This document shows, in pieces, positions 7,501-10,447 of a DNA stretch of 10,447 bases (within the stretch, counting starts at the first letter, position 1; the number at the start of each line of letters is the position of its first letter). A program made the translations under genes and the position numbers. The notes under the pieces were generated by a model, which was given only the letters and a program-made list of their open reading frames with translations, did no database searches and was not told where the DNA came from. The stretch is from Patescibacteria group bacterium. Its GTDB lineage: Bacteria > Patescibacteriota > Gracilibacteria > UBA1369 > JAHJTR01. The stretch is taken from contig JAHJTR010000093.1 in NCBI GenBank assembly GCA_018829865.1, positions 1 through 10,447 of the forward strand. Reading direction: 5' to 3'.

Positions 7501-10447
7501 TTCTGGGTATAAAAAATATTTCTCAGGGCTTCCACGCAGCAGCCTACAAAATCCAATATGATTACATAACGTTGCCATCCGATGCCGAAATCCAGGCTTT
7601 AGCCGAAAACGTCAGCTTCACCGATGAAATCCTCGCAGATGGCAGGTCAACAATTACTCTTAGGGCTCAGCTCCAAGACCTACAAAGTCAGCCGCTCGCA
7701 TCCGACCACACTTCTCAAATAAAAATTATTGCCGTAAAAAATTCAGGTGATTACGCTTCAGTCAAAGATAGCGACACCCGAAAAGTCGCTAACGGCAAGG
7801 CCGATTTCACCGTTATTTCCAAACGCAAAGCCGGCACCTATAAAGTCATAGCTCAGTCTCAAAACCAAAATATCCCATCCTCCGAAGCCGAAATTTTTGT
7901 CTATCCCGGAGGTCCCGCCAAGATAACTTTTTCAACTCAAAGCTCTCAAATTAAAGCCGATAATTCATCCGCCATTAACGCCTCCATAAATCTTTTCGAC
8001 GAAAACGGCAATCTCGCTGATTACAGTATTTATCCTGTAAGTCTCAAAATCGAAGGGCCGGGCGAGTTGGTGGATTTAACTGATGAAAATAGTATTGAAG
8101 AAGGAGTAAACACAAAAGTGCTAAGCGGGAAACTACCATTTAAAATCAAAAGCACCAATACTCCCGGAGACATTTCAGTAACCGCGGCATATGTGCCAAT
8201 AGATGCCGCAACCGGCAACAAAACAATCTCAAGCACTTTAAAAATAAAATCCGTCGAGAATTTAAAATTAAAGCTGGTTGCGCAAAAAACAACTCTCCCC
8301 GCCGACGGAAAATCAAAAACAACAATCGACATCCAAGCCATCGATCAAAATAATCTGCCCTTAAATAATTTCACAGGCAAAGCCGAAATTCAAGTAAGCA
8401 GCCAAAATATGGGTGCACTTAACAGACAAGAAGTATTACTAATCAATGGCCGGGCAAGCATCGATTTCACAGCCGGCAACAAAACCGGGCAGGTAAATAT
8501 TAATGCCTATTCAGATCTTTTAGCCACTGCGGAAAGCACGATTAAACTGGAGCCACTTGCGATTCCACGCGAATTGAAAATCTTTGCTGAACAAAATAAG
8601 TTCTCAGCGGATCCAAATAGTAGAATCAAAATTTACGCAAAAATATATGATCAAAACGGCAACTTAATCGACAATCTCAGCAGCGGCAAAATGAGCATCG
8701 CCGCCACCAATGCCACCAAAGATTTCGTTACTTTCCCAATCGGCTTTGAGTCAAACGTCAAAAATGGCAGCGCCGAATTTATTATTTCGCCAACCAATAT
8801 CACAGGTCCGATTAATTTAGTGATTTCTTTTGAGAATCTGCTTAAGTCGGGGATTCAGCTAAGCTCAGTCAATAGGTTAACGGCCCAAGATTTCTATTTG
8901 AATCCTCCAAATGTAATGCACATTTCACTTCTCGGCACAGACGGAGGAAATGTGAATTCAAAGGATTATCTAACCGGCAGCATGGTCTTTAGCAAAGGCA
9001 AAACTTTGGCGGCCACATCCCTCATAACTCAAGCCTACAATTACGAATCAGTCGTCGATATCAAAAGCTCGGGCAATTTCGAAATCATCAATATAGGTAA
9101 TTTTGAGTCGGAGTTAATCATAGCCCCCGATTCATCGCCAAACATCCTAATTTACAATACCAATGATTCTTCTGCAGTCGGCAAATTATTTGTAAAATTT
9201 GAAGTCGCAGATTCCCCATTTAAAGAGAAAACCCCGGCATTATCAGTAGCCACGGCAACTACTCAGTCAACGCCGGATTCCTCCTCAAACAACCCAAACA
9301 ATTTAACAAAAAGCGACGCCACAGGAATTTACGTAATGCCTGCAAACGACGAGATAACGACCAAAAAGACCGCAAGCACTCTCGAAGTCCACGATTCAAA
9401 CAACACTTTAGCGACCATCAATAAAAATGGCGCCATCCAAATAAATCAACCAGGCATGCAGTTGGTCCCAAACCAAGAAAACAACGATTTCACCCTAAGC
9501 CTAGTGAGTAAAGAGCAGGGAAAAATCGCCGAAATTGTCTATCATTTTCAAAATCCACAAGTCCAAATCACGGATTTAAATACCGATAAACAAAAATTAA
9601 CCACCGGAATTTATTTTGCCAAAGCCGAAAACCTTGATCCTTATGCCATTCTGCAAACATACAGCGGCAACTCAAATCGCACAAAAAGCGGACTCAAAAT
9701 CGTCGATACGCGTTTCAAAGACAACAGCCTAAGCGGCCCGGGCATGGGATATTTAAGCCTCGAAGATTCCGAAAACGCCGAAGCGGTCGGATTCAGAGAA
9801 GGCAACAAGCACATGCTTTTACTGGCGGCCGGCAACATCATCGGCGAAGCCAACAAACCATATGCATCAGAAATCGGCATAGTAATCGGCGACCCAACCC
9901 TAAAATTCAAAAACCAAAACAAACCTAGCAAAACCGGCTACACCAAAGACATCGGCATTCAACTTCTCGCAGGCACATCCGATATCCAAAGCATCACCAA
10001 GCTTGACTACAATTCCGACGGCCTACCCGATCTTTTTGTCGCCTACGCGGATGGCCGCATCAACCTGCTCGAAAATGAATATTCCTACAAACATTTCAAA
10101 GATCAGGGCACAATTCTAAATCTCACAAACGGCATCAAAGTCATCGAAAAAGGCGATCTGGATAATGACGGCTACGAGGATCTTGTTATTGTAACTCAAA
10201 ATGGCTGCAAGGTCGGCGAAGTCTGCGTTTATTGGTATCAAAATAAAGGCGGCTCATTCACCCCCTATAATCTCGGTCTAAACACCGATACCCAACTACA
10301 AGATCTCAAGGTAGGAGACTTAAATCAAGACGGTTATGCCGATATCGTGACCAGTGATAACGCCAATCAAATCATGGTCTTCTACAATAACAAAGGTAAA
10401 ATCCCTGCAAAAGGCGATTTAATAGCCGACCTCGATTTAAATGTCGA
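1431..10447 (+). CDS. Giant secreted multidomain surface protein (SLH, Ig-like, TSP3-like, FG-GAP), 3'-partial
   Basis: One frame stays open from ATG 1431 to the last base, 3005 complete codons, so the protein exceeds 3000 residues and its end is off the window. Order of parts: signal peptide 1 to about 30-33; alpha/beta domain about 35-275; Asp-rich Ca-loop arrays 277-473 and 528-557; unknown region about 560-1235; DxNxDG loop at 1240 and Ig-like domain 1256-1355; unknown region about 1356-1605; TSP3-like loops 1610-1655; three SLH modules 1671-1866; TSP3-like 1872-1919; Ser/Pro linker 1926-1972; TSP3-like 1975-2023; four Ig-like modules 2046-2481; beta-rich region and second Thr/Ser-rich linker near 2606-2634; FG-GAP blades 2855-2991. 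About 19 cysteines occur, often paired, as in exported proteins. SLH modules are known to bind secondary cell-wall polymers, and FG-GAP and Ig modules serve adhesion. The inferred role is a wall-anchored giant adhesin or surface fibre. No catalytic site is certain. Transcription is probably monocistronic from the promoter just upstream, at least at its 5' end. Confidence 0.93.
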   Translation, partial: MYTLEKYRKFISYFLIAILLSLQLFQTSPALGAKPITRYSLVTLLVDENLWTNSNKYPGLSNESSKVSPSTMKYRILRYAEDIQSNLPYTKTLIVLTSPSESTSNIAATLEKFYREGDGTKDEINSLSGVVLIGDIPIPVVKKNENRFPSLYPYTDFDDKLYIFDETDFILNEETQNPQVEIWHGVINPPQKNEEGNKMLAEYFDKNHLFRIGDTKYGQFDQKLFYGDLTREVKSLNSSTFLSYQNLQKYAEDKTYMRYTKELALKIYQETNKKVFDFGDDQDNDGDKKINEDPDNGVDDDGDGEEGSPLHGLIDGLDNDGDGDFDEEDEGFYGLCAGKFQNCAIGGKREVTQKFGSPYYAVQKNSKYKVADSQDNNGDGVTDEGIDEDDGDPYLNIDNDLDGKIDEDTDRDNDKDKDGKSSEDPPGDKNGDGCPGVCLVDEDLDQQDSDGDGFPNGDEKESGTDSLDPDDYPNLSHIFIFKIPRFIPDANRDNPNYATPKRKNWVDEWPSKSDSNCYDASGKFHPEWDDDEDGRCDEDGTSDDDNDGDGRVDEDKAIIQNEIVADNFKDLPDIDARSIIENYFSEFPELLQKYLAQINKYSEYSGRWERDSANVDDFSSIIGKRDSANRTYFLLLSTALEKTIDEIIVGIQSNQPIVTQARIAQANVTITEKNKNVTLKSNPNIEFTSGFTDFFSGNVDFINGIRYETIKDPLECSLFRGTSEKTAAGSKLVLFNKIYNPITPKDKDGKTIEENKDDYGYCIGKYYEAPSVCVPEKAKKPVLDFGGSLKMDDWYESATDYRACFDLKEKKHFEEILKDKDGNISIAGRTVKYIGRYQKIVENNLNKKKELMECKNNESDPSKCKIQVPALPKEENRPLFRDRYKPLNEIVVFNDTKRKIKITLADVAKALKINADDFLTFNEQIFNTGDPKLFKKTLTVNNPLGANNQVKSIQITIDRIRYAGNINSPVIVPTLVKHKAPFSFEGIDNLTELSVDNAISEQIKQHTAKDLPIDNPRYLTFKDKNGKFQKINYPNIFKTVSDAEAKLMIETTATKIASLPGAPTDTKNKITKILEEFSKKDQLSENINWKNANIDQKHQLIFTNYLTAKPNSLYAPQAGYEAAYLVMKGQDGNLEYAINPAIPEVDEDPTIKFPKQPEPKDQDDPTNQLAEVKPIMIFDWFAHIVEWLKTVNLQPRVTMMCQYDGDKLIDSDPTVGVSSNKTAATGSSGTVESYSAGQIDKNDDGIPDAAQNTKNLSLEIENNVLLADGKSSSKIYIYANDVGGKRNYSDGYTQVELQIIKGGEAAEIISNPLKNIAGGKAEFTIGSTLKPGEITVKAVSKNLKNKIETTSAKLITSDIQIKLSSFIRPEIAPEDNISPQRKLKNILILDDKDKKIVRVKAYSGEIEMLDNNHTLQLSPSKNSEPVKAHIIDKKTQSKIAVLMYVPFVNSLKEQNGIVEFTSDNSFLGTNYKLLAGSSNYEIKKGSDSVKFYPKKSNATSPPLQAEITKNGQIFLSDGLSLSMKKLVSTADYQSFIIEDGSDKIAEVFISADYENINIITNKNAVSDYLSFGSKNKLFSNAGVHLSILEAKKISKNWLISNTYAQQIKNDQDNDGLTDFQEFIIGTNPQKADTDDDGSNDSTEIQNNYDPKNADERLFNDLNKTDEAFNSIIDLYLKGIIRGYQDKTFKPNKFITREEFVKVDLSSACIDCSRFEPSIQTSVWQEYSKTAFPDNNITEGLKFCIAEGKNRGIIQGYKGKEIDGFFLPSKEISRAEATKVIVLTAGLPVPSNLLDGKPWHYNYVIGAMQAGIYPQNRFKQIDGKNVSEFKNWFNNQILSDGDFVKWLNAPITRGEFAIMVANIFKIDNCWIKDSDSDGLNNLAETSQYGTDPNNRDTDNGGVDDYTEVINKMNPLNAQDDQAYLAKGSASPAPEPTVVTTSPAILASPSISATSSALPSPFASPKTSPKPADFTKDTDEDGLSDGDEISLGLDPNNIDSDGGGIIDHDELKVYKTNPLDPIDDNILGIKNISQGFHAAAYKIQYDYITLPSDAEIQALAENVSFTDEILADGRSTITLRAQLQDLQSQPLASDHTSQIKIIAVKNSGDYASVKDSDTRKVANGKADFTVISKRKAGTYKVIAQSQNQNIPSSEAEIFVYPGGPAKITFSTQSSQIKADNSSAINASINLFDENGNLADYSIYPVSLKIEGPGELVDLTDENSIEEGVNTKVLSGKLPFKIKSTNTPGDISVTAAYVPIDAATGNKTISSTLKIKSVENLKLKLVAQKTTLPADGKSKTTIDIQAIDQNNLPLNNFTGKAEIQVSSQNMGALNRQEVLLINGRASIDFTAGNKTGQVNINAYSDLLATAESTIKLEPLAIPRELKIFAEQNKFSADPNSRIKIYAKIYDQNGNLIDNLSSGKMSIAATNATKDFVTFPIGFESNVKNGSAEFIISPTNITGPINLVISFENLLKSGIQLSSVNRLTAQDFYLNPPNVMHISLLGTDGGNVNSKDYLTGSMVFSKGKTLAATSLITQAYNYESVVDIKSSGNFEIINIGNFESELIIAPDSSPNILIYNTNDSSAVGKLFVKFEVADSPFKEKTPALSVATATTQSTPDSSSNNPNNLTKSDATGIYVMPANDEITTKKTASTLEVHDSNNTLATINKNGAIQINQPGMQLVPNQENNDFTLSLVSKEQGKIAEIVYHFQNPQVQITDLNTDKQKLTTGIYFAKAENLDPYAILQTYSGNSNRTKSGLKIVDTRFKDNSLSGPGMGYLSLEDSENAEAVGFREGNKHMLLLAAGNIIGEANKPYASEIGIVIGDPTLKFKNQNKPSKTGYTKDIGIQLLAGTSDIQSITKLDYNSDGLPDLFVAYADGRINLLENEYSYKHFKDQGTILNLTNGIKVIEKGDLDNDGYEDLVIVTQNGCKVGEVCVYWYQNKGGSFTPYNLGLNTDTQLQDLKVGDLNQDGYADIVTSDNANQIMVFYNNKGKIPAKGDLIADLDLNV
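1530..2258 (+). other. N-terminal alpha/beta domain, possibly gingipain-like fold
   Basis: Residues about 34-276 alternate hydrophobic strands and amphipathic helices: YSLVTLLVDENLW, then TKTLIVLTSP, then GVVLIGDIPIP (129-139), followed by YPYTDFDDKLY and an EIWHGVINPP segment (181-190). The order of a strand ending in G-D-x-P, a Y-x-D segment and a later strand, followed by a charged helix, recalls peptidase C25 (gingipain) proteins, which have LLGD...P, then SD.YY, then a GRI strand. The usual GR of the last motif is WHG here. I could not identify a catalytic Cys, and no cysteine occurs in this stretch, so an inactive relative or an unrelated Rossmann-like domain is more likely than an active protease. 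Confidence 0.4.
2259..2849 (+). repeat. Asp-rich DxDxDG calcium-loop array 1
   Basis: Residues 277-473 contain many loops of the form D-x-D-x-D-G-x-x-D/E, such as DQDNDGDKKINED, DDDGDGEE, DNDGDGDFDEED, DNNGDGVTDEG, DNDLDGKIDED, DKNGDGCPG and DSDGDGFPNGDE. These match thrombospondin type 3 and EF-hand-like Ca loops, in which the Asp and Asn side chains bind calcium. Two cysteine pairs are inserted: 336/343 and 434/438. The repetition is at the protein level; the DNA units differ in codons and spacing, so this is an old array. A C7 run at 2702-2708 keeps the frame. Likely role: a Ca-stiffened spacer. Confidence 0.8.
3012..3101 (+). repeat. Asp-rich calcium-loop array 2
   Basis: Residues 528-557 form a second short acidic cluster (WDDDEDGRCDEDG, then DDDNDGDGRVDED). 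It follows a gap of about 55 residues that contains an IFIFKIPRF strand and the SNCYD motif. Its composition matches the first array, and Cys may pair with the one just upstream. It precedes a helical stretch with a 15-residue duplication. Confidence 0.65.
3117..5140 (+). other. Central region of the giant protein with no recognised domain
   Basis: Residues about 563-1237 show no family that I can name. The first part (to about 690) is helical (for example IIENYFSEFPELLQKYLAQI). Then come several Cys-containing segments (GYC, SVC, RAC, MEC, SKC) separated by short spacers, consistent with disulfides in an exported domain. Residues about 900-925 (TLADVAKALKINADDFLTFN) loosely resemble a LysM helix pair, but the GDT motif is missing. 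The segment near 1160-1185 is acidic and Pro-rich, a likely linker. The region is coding throughout. Confidence 0.5.
3256..3316 (+). repeat. 16-bp perfect direct repeat, 45-bp period, in frame
   Basis: AAAGAGACAGCGCCAA occurs at 3256-3271 and again at 3301-3316. The offset is 45 bases, exactly 15 codons, so both copies encode the peptide RDSAN, preceded by E in one and K in the other. The sequence between them is not otherwise repeated. It may be the trace of a small in-frame duplication, or a conserved motif used twice. Confidence 0.75.
5148..5495 (+). other. Ca loop plus first Ig-like (Big_1/invasin-like) domain
   Basis: A single loop, DKNDDGIPD, begins at residue 1240 and is followed by a beta-sandwich module at about 1256-1355. 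The module opens with NNVLLADGKSSSKIYIYAND, a good match to the bacterial Ig-like group 1 signature (ADGxS followed by alternating hydrophobics and D.G). It ends with GGKAEFTIGS and a GEITVKAVS strand, the usual closing strands of that family. Its role is probably as a rigid stalk segment. Confidence 0.65.
6258..6395 (+). repeat. TSP3-like calcium loops before the SLH triplet
   Basis: Residues 1610-1655 read DQDNDGLTDFQEFIIGTNP and, after a short gap, DTDDDGSNDSTEI. This is the classic bacterial TSP3 unit (DxDxDGLxDxxE, GTNPxxxDTDxDGxxD). The pair sits directly before the first SLH motif, a common arrangement in secreted proteins. It probably forms a Ca-dependent joint. Confidence 0.8.
6441..7028 (+). 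other. Three S-layer homology (SLH) modules
   Basis: Module 1 (residues 1671-1702) is textbook SLH: IDLYLKGIIRGYQDKTF, then ITREEFVKV. Module 2 (about 1731-1786) starts FPDNNITEGLKFCIAEG and has GIIQGY followed by ISRAEATKVI. Module 3 (about 1794-1866) has WHYNYVIGAMQAGIYP and PITRGEFAIMVANIF. Each shows the G-I-x-x-G-Y/P and TR/SR-x-E-x-x-x-x pattern. In Gram-positive relatives an SLH trimer binds pyruvylated secondary cell-wall polysaccharide. The triplet lies in the middle of the protein, not at an end. A CxxC (SACIDC) sits between modules 1 and 2. Confidence 0.85.
7044..7191 (+). repeat. TSP3-like calcium loops after the SLH triplet
   Basis: Residues 1872-1919 contain DSDSDGLNNLAETSQYGTDP and then DTDNGGVDDYTEV with NPLNAQDD, a further TSP3-type pair. 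Together with the pair at 1610 it brackets the SLH triplet on both sides. Confidence 0.75.
7206..7343 (+). other. Ser/Pro/Ala/Thr-rich linker
   Basis: Residues about 1926-1972 consist almost only of Ser, Pro, Ala, Thr and Val, with repeated SP and ASP motifs. This is a flexible, extended linker of the type that is often glycosylated in surface proteins. It separates the wall-binding SLH part from the distal Ig and propeller part. Confidence 0.75.
7353..7499 (+). repeat. TSP3-like calcium loops after the linker
   Basis: Residues 1975-2023 contain DTDEDGLSDGDEISLGLDP, then DSDGGGIIDHDE and TNPLDPIDD. This is a full TSP3 unit closely related in pattern to the two pairs flanking the SLH modules. 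It joins the linker to the Ig-like stalk. Confidence 0.75.
7566..8875 (+). repeat. Four tandem Ig-like (Big_1-type) modules
   Basis: Modules of roughly 100-120 residues each begin with a related signature: ILADGRSTITLRAQLQD (module about 2046-2165), IKADNSSAINASINLFDENG (2163-2278), LPADGKSKTTIDIQAIDQN (2278-2379) and FSADPNSRIKIYAKIYDQNG (2381-2481). Each has a closing half with NGKADF-, NGRASIDF- or NGSAEFII-type strands. The pattern matches invasin/intimin-type Ig domains, which form rod-like stalks. The copies share only the signature and not the DNA sequence, so they are old. The exact boundaries are estimates. Confidence 0.7.
8876..9990 (+). other. Beta-rich distal region without recognised family
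   Basis: Residues about 2482-2854 are coding and rich in short beta strands and Asn, Ser, Thr. A Thr/Ser/Pro-rich linker lies near 2606-2634. The segment at about 2755-2840 contains SGPGMGYLSLED, then HMLLLAAGNIIGE and EIGIVIGDP. I could not assign a domain. It may be a carbohydrate- or receptor-binding beta domain, or the first divergent blades of the propeller that follows. Confidence 0.45.
9993..10405 (+). repeat. FG-GAP/VCBS propeller blades (at least three)
   Basis: Ca-binding blade loops recur every 50 to 54 residues: DYNSDGLPDLFVA (from 2859), GDLDNDGYEDLVIV (Asp 2909) and GDLNQDGYADIV (Asp 2963). Each fits D-x-D/N-x-D-G-x-x-D, followed by a hydrophobic strand and a later NxxG turn (INLLENE, WYQNKGGSF, VFYNNKG). 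This is the integrin alpha-type FG-GAP or VCBS repeat, which normally forms a seven-bladed propeller. More blades are expected beyond the window. One blade has a Cys pair (NGCKVGEVC). Function: probable ligand contact at the distal tip. Confidence 0.85.

Noticed and set aside
8030..8341. Antisense ORF of 103 codons, with others near 5291-5557 and 9641-9931
   Set aside because: These lie opposite Ig-like and beta-rich coding sequence with a clear function in the sense frame. They have no promoter or ribosome site.

Overview
The window holds the end of one gene and most of one enormous gene, both on the + strand. The DNA is AT-rich. Gene 1 (positions 1-1293) is a soluble protein of unknown function whose reading frame is already open at the left edge. 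A 137-base gap (1294-1430) follows. It carries a nested stem-loop that looks like an intrinsic terminator, a good sigma-70-type promoter (TTGCCG, 17 bases, TATAAT), and an A-rich leader with no Shine-Dalgarno sequence.

From ATG 1431 to the right edge there is one uninterrupted reading frame of at least 3005 codons. It has no stop inside the window, so any listing of only closed ORFs would miss it. I read the frame codon by codon and found no in-frame stop. The protein is an exported, calcium-binding-type giant surface protein. In order it has:
- a Sec signal peptide (1 to about 30-33);
- an N-terminal alpha/beta domain with faint resemblance to gingipain-type (C25, clan CD) folds (about 35-275);
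- a very Asp-rich array of DxDxDG loops (277-473, and again 528-557);
- a long region of unknown fold (about 560-1235);
- a DxNxDG loop followed by an invasin/Big_1-like Ig domain (1240-1355);
- another unknown region;
- a thrombospondin-3-like Ca loop pair (1610-1655), an SLH triplet (1671-1866) and further TSP3-like loops (1872-1919);
- a Ser/Pro/Ala/Thr linker (about 1926-1972) and a further TSP3-like pair (1975-2023);
- four more Ig-like modules (about 2046-2481);
- a beta-rich stretch;
- at least three FG-GAP/VCBS propeller blades (2855-2991), which run to the window end.

The likely source is an uncultivated bacterium, and the Candidate Phyla Radiation (Patescibacteria, perhaps a Peregrinibacteria-like lineage) fits best. 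The reasons are the AT-rich genome, the giant secreted multidomain protein, the missing Shine-Dalgarno sequence and the orphan neighbour. This is inference, not proof. Roughly 3,400 codons contain no in-frame TGA, which argues against the recoded (TGA = Gly) Gracilibacteria/Absconditabacteria.

The two genes appear to be separate transcription units, because a terminator and a promoter lie between them. The giant protein looks like a self-contained cell-surface fibre or adhesin: SLH modules for wall attachment, Ca-stabilised spacers, Ig stalk modules and a propeller for ligand contact. I saw no RNA genes, mobile elements or CRISPR arrays.
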